From contig JAHFSZ010000010.1 of NCBI GenBank assembly GCA_023265515.1, forward strand, positions 1-42,222: a DNA stretch of 42,222 nt, in the 5' to 3' direction. Source of the DNA: Verrucomicrobiota bacterium (GTDB lineage: Bacteria > Verrucomicrobiota > Verrucomicrobiia > JABWAM01 > JAHFSZ01). Position numbers and translations under genes: made by a program. Below are positions 33,602-42,222 of this stretch, one piece after another (within the stretch, counting starts at the first letter, position 1; every line of letters starts with the position of its first letter). Below the pieces are notes generated by a model, which saw only the letters and a list, made by a program, of their open reading frames with translations, searched no databases and was not told the DNA's origin.

Positions 33602-36600
33602 ATGAAGATTCAAAAAGGCGACGCTGGGACATTTAAATGTATTATTACTTTTACATGGATGTTTATCCTCGCAGGCGGTTTTTTTGGGGCACTGGCCGCC
33701 CAGCCCTCCTCGGAAATGGATATCGAGCCATTGTCGATGCCGATCCCCGGATCCCATCAGCTGCGCGTTTTGTCGCCGACCGTGCTGGAGCTGGTCCTGA
33801 TCAACACGAAGCAGCCTGATCCAGCACAGATCACGCAATGGAATTTCGTCATCAGCGGAACGCTGAACCTGCCTTCGGTATCGGAATTTGTGGTGACGGC
33901 CAACGGCCGCCCGATTGCGGTTCAGTCGGTGGCATTCAAGCGACGCCCGCTTTATGCGCCGCTCACGCCATGGCCGAAAACCGTCAACGACCGCGACTTA
34001 CGGATCCATAACTCGATCTTTCTGACTCTGGCGGCGCCGGTGGCCGACAATGAAACGGTCGAAGTCAGCAACCCATCGGGTGCTCTCTGGTCTTCCCCGA
34101 TGACGTTCATTGACACGGCGGACCCTCTGCGCTGGAGTCCGGCCATTCACGTCAACCAGGTCGGTTACGTTCCCGGCTTTTCCAAGAAGGCGATGGTCGG
34201 TTACTTCATGGGAAGCGTGGGCGAGCTGAGCGTGGCGCCCGGAACTGCTTTTCAGATTGCTGACGCGCACACGCAAGCAGTGGTCTATCAGGGCCAACTG
34301 ACTGCGCGCCCGGATGTCGGTTTCACGGTCGTCCCGGCTCCGTACCAGAAAATCCTGGAGGCGGATTTCACGTCCTTCAACATTCCCGGTGAATATGTTT
34401 TGACGGTATCGGGCCTGGGTTCTTCCTATCCCTTTCTGATTCATGATGGGATTGCGGCGACTGGCGCGCGCGCTTACGCGCTGGGCCTCTATCATCAGCG
34501 TTGCGGCATGGACAATTCCATGCCATACACGCGGCACACACACGGTCCGTGTCACACCGCGCCGGCCGATGTGCCGACAGCGTCGCACCCGACCTGGCAA
34601 TTCATCGCCGCGGTCACCGCGGACAGCGCCTCGACTGGGCAAACCGCGCCCATACTCAAGAGTCTCGACACCTGCCTGTTTCCATACATCCGGCAGGGGA
34701 GCGTGGATGTGTCGGGCGGCCACCATGATGCGGGTGACTACAGCAAGTACACTGTTAACAGCGCGCTGATGATCCACAACCTGGTATTTGCGGCCGACGC
34801 TTTCCCGGGGGTCAGCGAGCTGGACAACCTGGGAATCCCGGAGAGCGGCGACGGCAAGAGCGACATCCTGCAGGAAGCCAAATGGGAGGCCGATTTTCTT
34901 GCCAAGATGCAGGACTCGGATGGCGGCTTCTATTTCCTCGTCTATCCACGTGCCCGGAAATATGAAAACAACGTGATGCCCGACCACGGCGATCCTCAGG
35001 TGGTCTGGCCTAAGACGACGACGGTGACCGCCTCTGGCGTCGCCGCGCTGGCCGAAATGGCCTCCTCGCCGCGGTTCAAACAGCAGTTTCCCGCCGAGGC
35101 GGCGATGTATCTGCAGAAGGCTCAGCTCGGCTGGACCTTCCTCGAGAACGCGATCGCGACCTATGGCAAGGACGGCTGCTTCCAGAAGATCACGCACTAC
35201 GGCATCTCATACATTCACAACGACGAACTGGCCTGGGCCGCGTCCGCCATGTTCATTGCGACGGGCGATCCGAAGTATCAGCAAAAACTGATGGAGTGGC
35301 TGCCAAATCCAAATGATCCGAATGTAAGTAAATGGACTTGGTCAAAACTTTTCGAAGGCTATGGCGGCGCAATTCGCGACTATGCCTTTGCAGCGCGAAC
35401 CGGAAGGCTTCAGTTGTCGCAGCTCGACCCGGCCTACCTCCTGAAGTGCGAAAATGAGGTCAAATCGGCGGGGCAGGCTCTTCTGCAGCGATCTAAAAAC
35501 TGTGCTTACGGCTCGAGCTTCTCGAGTGAAAACAAGCGTTACATGACGGCGGGCTGGTATTTTTCGCTCGACCAGGCCTACGACCTGGCGACGGCCTATC
35601 AGGTCGATCCCAATCCGGAGTACATCAATGCGCTGGTGGCGAACATGAACTACGAAATGGGATGCAACCCCGTTAACGTGAGTTTCATCACCGGGCTTGG
35701 CTCCAAACGGCAGCGCGAGATCGTGAGTCAAAACGCGCTGAATGACTCGCACGTTTTGCCGCCATCGGGGCTCCCGCTCGGCAACGCGATGGCAGGCTTC
35801 CAGTACCTCGATAAATACGTCACGTCGACTGGCGGCAACGAGTTGACCGCCCTGACGTATCCGCCCGACACCAAGACCGGCACGAGCTACGCGCTGCTTG
35901 ATCGCTGGGCCGACAGTTGGAACGTCCAGACCGAGGCCGTGGTCATCAACCAGGCGCGTGGTCTTGGCGCGACGGCCTACCTGATGGCGCTGACGTCGCT
36001 CAAGACCCAGAGCTGGAATTCGGCGCCCGCGCAAATTACCGGCATTCCCGCATCGGCGCCCGTGAACCAGCCGATCGCGCTCGGCGTTTCCGTCTCCGGC
36101 ATCACGCTGGGCGGCGCGACGGTTGTCTGGGAAGCTCTGGACCAAGAACCGTTTCTGGGTGGCACGTTCCAGTTCACGCCGACCAAGACAACGAATTACT
36201 GGGTGGAAGTGGAAGTCCAGACGCCAGACGGCCGGAGGTCCTTTGCCCGGAACACCGTGAACGTCGGGACCGGCGGCACCACGCTGCCTGTGGTCAGCGT
36301 TGCTGCGACGGACGCAAGCGCGTCTGAAACCGGCCCGGACAACGGGACGTTTACCTTCACGCGTACGGGCAGCACGACCGCGGCGTTGACGGTGAATTAC
36401 TCGATCTCGGGCACGGCGACCAGCGGCACGGACTACGATGCGCTGTCGGGCTCCGTGACGATTCCTGCCGGATCAGCCTCGGCAATGGCGACCGTCGTGC
36501 CGATCACCGATACGCTTACGGAAGGCGCGGAGACTGCGATCGTCACGATCAACGCCAGTGCGGCTTATCAGATCGGGACTCCTAACAGCGCGACGGTGAG

Positions 36601-37969
36601 TATTGCAGATGCATCTGCCACCTCACTGCCGACAGTGACGATCTCGGCAAGCGATCCGAACGCCTCTGAAACGGGCCCGGACAACGGGACGTTCACCTTC
36701 ACGCGTACGGGCAGCACGACCGCGGCGTTGACGGTGAATTACTCGATCTCGGGCACGGCGACTAATGGAACGGACTATAACGCGCTGTCAGGCTCAATGA
36801 CGATTCCAGCAGGTGCTGCTTCGGCCCTGGTGACGGTTGTTCCAAAGATCGACACGGTGAATGAAGGCACGGAGACGGTGGTCCTCAACCTCGCTGTGGA
36901 TGCGGCCTACCAGATCGGCTTGCCATCCAGCGCGACAGTGAACATTGCCGACTCGCTTGCTCCTCCGAGCCTGCCCGTGGTGTCGATCACTGCGACCGAT
37001 GCAAGCGCCTCGGAAAGCGGTGACACGGGTACGGTGGTGCTGAGTCGCGCGGAAAGTACCGCGTCGGCCCTGACGGTTGGCTATACCATTGGCGGATCAG
37101 CCACTTATGGCTCCGATTACACGCTCACCGGATCGGCAACGATCCCCGCAGGTTCAAGCTCGGTGACGGTGACTGTTGTGCCGAAGAGCGACACGTTGAC
37201 CGAAGGAACTGAAACCGTTGTCTTCACGATCGTCGCGGGTTCCGGTTACCAGCTTGGCAGCTCGACGAGCGCGACGGTGAACATTGCCGACAGCGCCGCG
37301 GCCAAGCCGACGGTGACAATCTCGGCGAGCGATCCGAACGCCTCTGAAACAGGCCCGGACAACGGTCTCTTCACGATAAACCGGAACGGAAGCACGTCGG
37401 CCACGCTGACCGTAAGGTACACCGTAGGCGGCTCAGCGACCAACGGAACGGACTACAACACATTGTCGGGTTCAGTGATCATACCTGTCGGGTCAAGCTC
37501 GGCGACGGTCACGGTTGTTCCAAAGATCGACACGGTGAATGAAGGCACGGAGACGGTGGTCCTCAACCTCGCTGTGGATGCGGCCTACCAGATCGGCTTG
37601 CCATCCAGCGCGACCGTGAACATCACGAATGGCGGTGCGACTTTGCCGACCGTCAATGTTATTGCATCCGATCCGACGGCATCTGAGCTCGGATTAAACA
37701 CCGGCAGTTTCACGGTGACTCGAACGGGAAGTACCAGCGCATCTCTGGTAGTCAGATATACGATGGGCGGCACGGCGACCAATGGCACAGATTACAATAC
37801 ACTGTCGGGTTCGGTGACGATCCCTGTGGGTTCAGCTTCCGTGAATGTCAATGTGGTTCCGATCTCGGACGCCATCTTTGACCCTGGGGAGACGGCAGTG
37901 ATGACGATCTCGCCCGACACCGCCTATCAAGTGAGCAGCCCTAACAGCGACGCGGTTACCATTCAGTGA
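33602..37969 (+). CDS. Secreted GH9 glycosidase with five Calx-beta repeats
   Basis: A 1455-residue secreted protein. A signal peptide (basic start, then IITFTWMFILAGGFFGALAA) is followed by an N-terminal immunoglobulin-like region containing HVNQVGY (CelD_N type), then the (alpha/alpha)6 GH9 domain with GGHHDAGDYSKYT (Asp376 and Asp379, Asp379 the probable base) and WNVQTE with Glu778 as the probable acid. A short all-beta region follows, then five Calx-beta repeats from about residue 895 to the end, with acidic DxxxSE and EG(T/A)ET motifs expected to bind calcium. No anchor or sorting signal closes the protein. GH9 enzymes mostly hydrolyse beta-1,4-glucans. Beside exopolysaccharide genes it could instead trim the cell's own glycan. 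Confidence 0.93.
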   Translation: MKIQKGDAGTFKCIITFTWMFILAGGFFGALAAQPSSEMDIEPLSMPIPGSHQLRVLSPTVLELVLINTKQPDPAQITQWNFVISGTLNLPSVSEFVVTANGRPIAVQSVAFKRRPLYAPLTPWPKTVNDRDLRIHNSIFLTLAAPVADNETVEVSNPSGALWSSPMTFIDTADPLRWSPAIHVNQVGYVPGFSKKAMVGYFMGSVGELSVAPGTAFQIADAHTQAVVYQGQLTARPDVGFTVVPAPYQKILEADFTSFNIPGEYVLTVSGLGSSYPFLIHDGIAATGARAYALGLYHQRCGMDNSMPYTRHTHGPCHTAPADVPTASHPTWQFIAAVTADSASTGQTAPILKSLDTCLFPYIRQGSVDVSGGHHDAGDYSKYTVNSALMIHNLVFAADAFPGVSELDNLGIPESGDGKSDILQEAKWEADFLAKMQDSDGGFYFLVYPRARKYENNVMPDHGDPQVVWPKTTTVTASGVAALAEMASSPRFKQQFPAEAAMYLQKAQLGWTFLENAIATYGKDGCFQKITHYGISYIHNDELAWAASAMFIATGDPKYQQKLMEWLPNPNDPNVSKWTWSKLFEGYGGAIRDYAFAARTGRLQLSQLDPAYLLKCENEVKSAGQALLQRSKNCAYGSSFSSENKRYMTAGWYFSLDQAYDLATAYQVDPNPEYINALVANMNYEMGCNPVNVSFITGLGSKRQREIVSQNALNDSHVLPPSGLPLGNAMAGFQYLDKYVTSTGGNELTALTYPPDTKTGTSYALLDRWADSWNVQTEAVVINQARGLGATAYLMALTSLKTQSWNSAPAQITGIPASAPVNQPIALGVSVSGITLGGATVVWEALDQEPFLGGTFQFTPTKTTNYWVEVEVQTPDGRRSFARNTVNVGTGGTTLPVVSVAATDASASETGPDNGTFTFTRTGSTTAALTVNYSISGTATSGTDYDALSGSVTIPAGSASAMATVVPITDTLTEGAETAIVTINASAAYQIGTPNSATVSIADASATSLPTVTISASDPNASETGPDNGTFTFTRTGSTTAALTVNYSISGTATNGTDYNALSGSMTIPAGAASALVTVVPKIDTVNEGTETVVLNLAVDAAYQIGLPSSATVNIADSLAPPSLPVVSITATDASASESGDTGTVVLSRAESTASALTVGYTIGGSATYGSDYTLTGSATIPAGSSSVTVTVVPKSDTLTEGTETVVFTIVAGSGYQLGSSTSATVNIADSAAAKPTVTISASDPNASETGPDNGLFTINRNGSTSATLTVRYTVGGSATNGTDYNTLSGSVIIPVGSSSATVTVVPKIDTVNEGTETVVLNLAVDAAYQIGLPSSATVNITNGGATLPTVNVIASDPTASELGLNTGSFTVTRTGSTSASLVVRYTMGGTATNGTDYNTLSGSVTIPVGSASVNVNVVPISDAIFDPGETAVMTISPDTAYQVSSPNSDAVTIQ
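33635..33652. repeat. Dyad island in a signal peptide
   Basis: AAATGTA ttat TACTTTT. It lies in the signal-peptide codons (KCIITF) of the first GH9 gene, outside the NRPS operon. Confidence 0.5.
36284..37966 (+). repeat. Five tandem Calx-beta coding repeats
   Basis: Repeats start near 36284, 36626, 36971, 37307 and 37643, with spacings of 342, 345, 336 and 336 nt. Segments are shared in a patchwork: 36323-36420 matches 36665-36762 with two mismatches, and 36833-36936 is identical to 37511-37614 over 104 nt, whereas the third and fifth repeats are much more diverged. Confidence 0.9.
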
Positions 37970-38109
37970 TCCGGACCCATGCTGGATTTTGTGAACGGGC
38001 GTCCCCCCGGCTGGAAGGTCCATTTTTTGTCCGCATCTTGTCGCCGCCTACTGAGTTCCGCGCAAAATGAGCTGTGGGTTTTCGATGTTCTTGTGGTAGG
38101 GTTTTGCCC

Positions 38110-40701
38110 ATGCGTTGCAAGGGTTTGTTCATCATGCTCATGGTGTGTGTGTCCGGATCGTGGGCGGTTTCTGGCCCAACTGAGTCGAACTTCCTCGCTC
38201 TTCCCGCGCCCGGCCAGCACTCGCTGCGGATTCTGAGCCCCACCGTTCTAGAATTGACACTGGTCACAGGCCGCCAGGCATCCGCAGGCTCATCGCGCGA
38301 GGGTGGTTTCTTTTCGTCTTTATTTGGGGGAGGTGGCGGTGGAGAAACCGGCAATTTGCAGGAATGGAATTTCGACGATGAGGACCGAATTCCAGAGCCG
38401 GCATCCTTTGAAGTGAAGGCAGGCGACAAAATGATTCCTGTCCAGTCGGTCGGCTTTCGGAGGCGGGTGCTCTATGCGCCGCTGAAAAAATACGACTTGA
38501 GAGTCGGCAACTCGCTCATCCTCAAACTCGCCACCCCGATCCCCACAGGCGCGCAGGTGACGGTGAGCAATCCAGACAAAAAAATCTGGAAGCCCGAGCG
38601 CGAATTCAAAGCAACGCTTGATGAGAACCAGTGGAGCCCTGCCATCCACGTCAATCAAGTCGGTTACGCGCCCGGAATGCCCAAGGCGGCGAGGGTTGGT
38701 TACTGTTTGGGAAGCCTCGGCGAAATGCCGGTCCCATCCGATGGCGGTTTTGATCTGGTGGATGCGTCAACAGGCAAATCGGTCTTTCACGGCAAGTTGC
38801 AGCGCAGGATCGATACGGGTTTCACATTTCTCTGCTACCAGGATGTTTTCGAGGCTGACTTTTCGGAATTCCGGTCGCCGGGAACTTACCGCGTCTTCGT
38901 ACCCGGCCTCGGCAACTCGTTCCCTTTCGTGATTAACGACGGAATTCCGGCCGCCTTCGCGCGCGCCTATGCTCTTGGTTTTTATCACCAGCGGTGTGGC
39001 GCAGAGGACGCGATGCCGTTCACCCGCTTCACGCACAAGGCTTGCCACACGTCGCCCGCGGCCATTCCGACGATGGAGTTCAAGACCGTGAACTACTTTC
39101 TCAGCCGGCTTGCGCAGGAGTCCAAAGATCAGGCTGCGCCTCCTCTGAAGGATGTCAATTCGAGCCTTTTCCCGTACGTGAACCAGGGAACCGTGGATGT
39201 GAGCGGCGGCCACCACGACGCCGGCGACTACAGCAAGTACACGATTAACAGCGCCCAGTTGATCCATCATCTTGTATTCGCCGCCGACGCATTTCCGGGC
39301 GTCGTGGAGCTCGACAACCTCGGTCTTCCAGAGAGCGGCGACGGTAAGAGTGACATCCTTCAGATTGCCAAGTGGGAAGCCGATTTTCTGGCGAAGATGC
39401 AGGACGCCGACGGCGGTTTTTATTTTTTGGTCTATCCTCGCGAGCGCAAATACGAGAACGACGTCCTGCCTGACCATGGCGATCCCCAGATCGTCGCCCC
39501 AAAAAATACTTCGGCCACCGCGGCTGCCGTCGCCGCCCTGGCACAGACGGGAACTTCGCCGGCATTTCGAAAGCAGTTCCCCGCCGAGGCGGCCCTCTAT
39601 TTGGAAAAGGCGAAGAAGGGGTGGGCCTTTCTCGAAAGGGCCTGGGCCAAGTACGGCCACGACCGCTGTTACCAGAAGCTGACGCACTACGGCGATTTTG
39701 CCGACGACCAGGATGAAATCGCTTGGGCGTCGGTCGAGATCTATCTGGCAACGGGCGATGAAAAGGTTCATCAGAAGCTCGTCGACGAGTTTGACCCTTC
39801 CGACAAAAAAACCTGGCGCTGGGGCTGGTGGAGTCTCTTCGAGTCTTTCGGATGCGCCGCCCGAAGCTACGCATTTGCCGAAAAGACCGGCCGGGTCACG
39901 CACGACAAGCTCAATCCCGCCTTGTTCGACAAATGCAACCGCGAACTCCTCGCGCGCGCCCACGATTGCGCGAGGGACGAGCGCAACAGCGCCTACGGCG
40001 TCAGCTTTCCCACTCCCTCGAAGAAGTTCAAAAACGGCGGCTGGTTTTTCCCAAGCGACGTCGCGTTCGACATCACAGTCGGCTACCAACTGGACCCGCG
40101 GCCGGAATTCATGGAGGCCGTGATTAACAACCTCAACTACGAAGCAGGCTGCAATCCCATGAATGTTACTTTTATAACCGGCATGGGAACAAAACGGCAG
40201 CGGGAGATCGTCCATCAATACGCCCAAAACGACGAGCGGGTCCTTGCGCCGTCGGGCATCCCTCTCGGCAGCATCCAGAGCGGATTTCCCTATTTGGAGC
40301 CATACAAGAACGAGCTGAAAAAGTTGAGTTTTCCGCGCGACGATGACCCGAAGAATCCGTACCCTTTCTACGACCGCTGGGGCGATAGCTTCAACGTTCA
40401 GACTGAATTCACGGTGCAGAATCTCTCTCGCAGCCTCGCGAGCCTTTCCTTCTGGATGGCTCAGACCCCTTTCAAGACCCAGCCGTGGAAATACGCAGCC
40501 GCTAAAATCGTCGAGTCAAGCGACGGTTATCGCCTGGAGGCCGAGGGACTTGACCCAAAGGCGGCCTTCATCGTCTGGGAGGCCGAGGGCCAGGATCCTG
40601 CCATTGGATCGGCGTTCCAGCCCGGCAAAGGTGCGCGATGGATCGAGGCGGAAGCTCTCTGGCCGGACGGAAAACGCGCCTTCGCCCGACGATCGCTGTA
40701 G
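38110..40701 (+). CDS. Second secreted GH9 glycosidase, without Calx-beta repeats
   Basis: An 863-residue paralogue of the preceding gene, 140 nt downstream in the same direction. ATG 38110 was chosen because it begins a typical signal peptide (MRCKGLFIMLMVCVSGSWA) and has GGTAGGG about 8 nt before it. The layout is the same as in the neighbour up to the end of the catalytic region: LRILSPTVLEL, HVNQVGY, GGHHDAGDYSKYT (Asp370 and Asp373) and FNVQTE with Glu766. It stops after a short beta domain and has no calcium-binding repeats. A glycine run (GGGGGG) in an N-terminal loop is absent from the first copy. The pair looks like an old tandem duplication in which one copy gained or kept an adhesive tail. 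Substrate is not certain. Confidence 0.93.
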   Translation: MRCKGLFIMLMVCVSGSWAVSGPTESNFLALPAPGQHSLRILSPTVLELTLVTGRQASAGSSREGGFFSSLFGGGGGGETGNLQEWNFDDEDRIPEPASFEVKAGDKMIPVQSVGFRRRVLYAPLKKYDLRVGNSLILKLATPIPTGAQVTVSNPDKKIWKPEREFKATLDENQWSPAIHVNQVGYAPGMPKAARVGYCLGSLGEMPVPSDGGFDLVDASTGKSVFHGKLQRRIDTGFTFLCYQDVFEADFSEFRSPGTYRVFVPGLGNSFPFVINDGIPAAFARAYALGFYHQRCGAEDAMPFTRFTHKACHTSPAAIPTMEFKTVNYFLSRLAQESKDQAAPPLKDVNSSLFPYVNQGTVDVSGGHHDAGDYSKYTINSAQLIHHLVFAADAFPGVVELDNLGLPESGDGKSDILQIAKWEADFLAKMQDADGGFYFLVYPRERKYENDVLPDHGDPQIVAPKNTSATAAAVAALAQTGTSPAFRKQFPAEAALYLEKAKKGWAFLERAWAKYGHDRCYQKLTHYGDFADDQDEIAWASVEIYLATGDEKVHQKLVDEFDPSDKKTWRWGWWSLFESFGCAARSYAFAEKTGRVTHDKLNPALFDKCNRELLARAHDCARDERNSAYGVSFPTPSKKFKNGGWFFPSDVAFDITVGYQLDPRPEFMEAVINNLNYEAGCNPMNVTFITGMGTKRQREIVHQYAQNDERVLAPSGIPLGSIQSGFPYLEPYKNELKKLSFPRDDDPKNPYPFYDRWGDSFNVQTEFTVQNLSRSLASLSFWMAQTPFKTQPWKYAAAKIVESSDGYRLEAEGLDPKAAFIVWEAEGQDPAIGSAFQPGKGARWIEAEALWPDGKRAFARRSL

Positions 40702-40717
40702 CAACGGTGAGGTCCAC

Positions 40718-40745
40718 TTGACACACTCCAGCGCCTCTTTATAGT
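40718..40745 (+). promoter_or_regulatory. Promoter of the WcaJ-like gene
   Basis: TTGACA at 40718-40723, a 16-nt spacer, then TATAGT at 40740-40745. This is the best promoter in the window. The expected transcription start is near 40752, only about 6 nt before ATG 40758, so the message would be almost leaderless; there is no Shine-Dalgarno sequence. Confidence 0.7.
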
Positions 40746-40757
40746 CGTCGCCTTGCC

Positions 40758-42206
40758 ATGATCACACGACGGATCCAGGGCCTCTACAGCCTTCACTTCA
40801 CCATCCAGGCTCTGCTGGTGGTGCTGACATACTGGGCGTACGCCTCCCTGGTGATCGATTTTTACACCGTCCGCTGGTTCGGACACTACGTCCTCTATTG
40901 TTCCCTCATCATCCTGGGGCTCGTTGTCCACGATTTCCGCTCCGATCACGATTACCACCTCGGCGTTCTGCATCATGGAAGCCCCGAGGCATGCCACCGG
41001 CTCGCGCTCGGCAAAGTCCTCTTCGCAACGTTCTTCATCAGCGTCTACCTCTTGGCGACCCGCGACACCGTCATCTCGCGGCTGTTCTTGTTCAGTTTTC
41101 TGCCGCTCATGTACGTGGTGCTCTTCGTTTCGGATTGGTGGCTGCCCAAGTCAATCGCCAGAAGAATCTTCAAAGGCGTGTATCGCCAGCGCACGCTGCT
41201 GGTGGGATCGCTTTTTCGCGCTGCTGGCTTCACCGCGTGGCTTCAGCACAAGGAAGTCCTTGGGATCGATTGCATTGGGGTGGTGACCGACGAGAAGGAG
41301 ACGGAGGAACTGCTTCAGCGATACAAGAGCGATCTTCACCGGAAGCTCAGGCACGGCAATACCCTCCCGATCTTGGGCGGAACCCAGGACCTCGAGCGCG
41401 TCATCCGTGAGCAAGATATCACGCACGTCATCCTGCTCGAGTATCCGATCTTTTCCGAACAGATCACGCAAATCGTCTATGTTTGCGACAAACTCGGTGT
41501 CCGCCTATTGATGGTCGACAATCTCGAAGAGAAGCTCCTTCACCCGATCACCTATTTCGAGGACGACGGGATCCGATTCTTCTGCATGCGCGATGAGCCC
41601 CTGCAGAGTCCCGCCAACCGGCTCATCAAGAGAGCGATCGACGTGATCATTTCCCTCCCGGTCGTTTTGTTCGTCCTGCCGGTTGCGGCGGCGGTGATCT
41701 GGCTCTTTCAGCGCATCTACTCGTCTGGCCCGGTCCTTTACTGGCAGTCGCGCGCCGGCCTGGAAAACGTCGAATTCAAGGTCCTCAAGTTTCGCACGAT
41801 GCACATCGACAATCCCGACATCGCGCTTCAGGCCACCGCGCGCGATAAGCGCATCTTCCCCGGCGGGCGGTTTTTCCGCAAGCACAGCCTCGACGAGCTG
41901 CCGCAGTTCTGGAACGTGCTGCGGGGTGAGATGAGCGTCGTCGGGCCGCGCCCCCACCTGATCGAGCACAACGAGCGTTTCGCCAAGGTCATGAACAGCT
42001 ATTATATCCGCGCTTTCGTCAAGCCCGGCATCACCGGCATGGCGCAAATCAAAGGCTACCGCGGCGAGACCACGAAGGATGAAGATCTGATGCACCGCAT
42101 TCAGTGGGATCTCTACTACATTGAAAACTGGTCGCTCGAGTTGGAGTTGCGGATTATTTTCAAGACCAGTCAGGTGGTTCTCTTTCCTCACGAGACGGCG
42201 TTCTGA
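40758..42206 (+). CDS. Polyprenyl-phosphate sugar-1-phosphate transferase (WcaJ-like)
   Basis: A 482-residue membrane enzyme that starts glycan assembly by moving a sugar-1-phosphate from a nucleotide sugar to undecaprenyl phosphate. The N-terminal half has four hydrophobic helices (residues 10-130) and a cytosolic CoA-binding-like domain (YRQRTLLVG onward). Then comes a membrane segment ([21 protein letters not shown]) and the catalytic bac_transf domain with [32 protein letters not shown] and KPGITG, all diagnostic. Length matches the exopolysaccharide-type enzymes of this family. It complements the ligase/polymerase, flippase and glycosyltransferases on the far side of the NRPS operon, so the biosynthetic operon appears to interrupt one polysaccharide locus. 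The sugar specificity cannot be read from sequence. Confidence 0.93.
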   Translation: MITRRIQGLYSLHFTIQALLVVLTYWAYASLVIDFYTVRWFGHYVLYCSLIILGLVVHDFRSDHDYHLGVLHHGSPEACHRLALGKVLFATFFISVYLLATRDTVISRLFLFSFLPLMYVVLFVSDWWLPKSIARRIFKGVYRQRTLLVGSLFRAAGFTAWLQHKEVLGIDCIGVVTDEKETEELLQRYKSDLHRKLRHGNTLPILGGTQDLERVIREQDITHVILLEYPIFSEQITQIVYVCDKLGVRLLMVDNLEEKLLHPITYFEDDGIRFFCMRDEPLQSPANRLIKRAIDVIISLPVVLFVLPVAAAVIWLFQRIYSSGPVLYWQSRAGLENVEFKVLKFRTMHIDNPDIALQATARDKRIFPGGRFFRKHSLDELPQFWNVLRGEMSVVGPRPHLIEHNERFAKVMNSYYIRAFVKPGITGMAQIKGYRGETTKDEDLMHRIQWDLYYIENWSLELELRIIFKTSQVVLFPHETAF

Positions 42207-42222
42207 TCGCGACGACTTGCCG

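Noticed and set aside
36284-37966. Regular repeats that could be mistaken for a CRISPR array
   Set aside because: The period is about 340 nt, it stays in frame and it codes Calx-beta domains; there are no short repeats with unique spacers.

Overview
The window is a GC-rich bacterial segment dominated by one large minus-strand natural-product operon set inside an exopolysaccharide/capsule locus. No rRNA, tRNA, CRISPR array, transposase or phage gene was seen. Long secreted GH9 glycosidases, Calx-beta repeats, Wzx/Wzy/WcaJ-type genes and weak ribosome binding sites would fit an environmental Verrucomicrobiota-like or similar Gram-negative bacterium. That assignment is only a guess, because no phylogenetic marker is present.

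Layout. (1) 1-5394, polysaccharide genes: an O-antigen-ligase/polymerase-like membrane protein that runs off the left edge (minus), a GT2 glycosyltransferase and a Wzx-type flippase (plus), and a GT4 glycosyltransferase (minus) that overlaps the end of the biosynthetic operon. (2) 5381-32934, a minus-strand operon read from right to left: Sfp-type phosphopantetheinyl transferase; A-T protein; KS-AT-ACP-aminotransferase-C-A-T-TE megaenzyme; C-A-T-TE; acyl-ligase-T-C-A-T-TE; C-A-T-TE; cyclic-peptide-type ABC exporter; GT4. Most junctions are 4-nt stop/start overlaps or gaps of a few bases, so the genes appear translationally coupled. (3) 32935-33601, a 667-nt AT-richer intergenic region holding divergent promoters. 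(4) 33602-40701, two tandem secreted GH9 glycosidases, the first with five Calx-beta repeats. (5) 40758-42206, a WcaJ-type polyprenyl-phosphate sugar phosphotransferase with a well-formed promoter.

Biosynthetic logic. The PPTase activates the carrier domains. The A-T protein probably loads an amino acid and passes it to the KS. One malonyl extension followed by transamination would give a beta-amino (possibly beta,gamma-diamino) acid, which is joined to a residue predicted as Val. The other adenylation codes, read by eye, indicate Pro-like, Pro and Orn. A CoA-ligase-type loading didomain sits in the middle of the operon, so a second chain start is possible. The outstanding oddity is that all four condensing megaenzymes end in their own type I thioesterase, each with a Cys nucleophile and a glycine-rich oxyanion loop, instead of only the last one. 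This suggests stepwise or convergent assembly, or TE-mediated hand-off between subunits, and I know of no described assembly line with this design.

A second unexplained signal is an 18-bp dyad, AAAAGTA-N4-TACTTWT. It recurs as AT-rich islands inside the coding sequences and in different reading frames.
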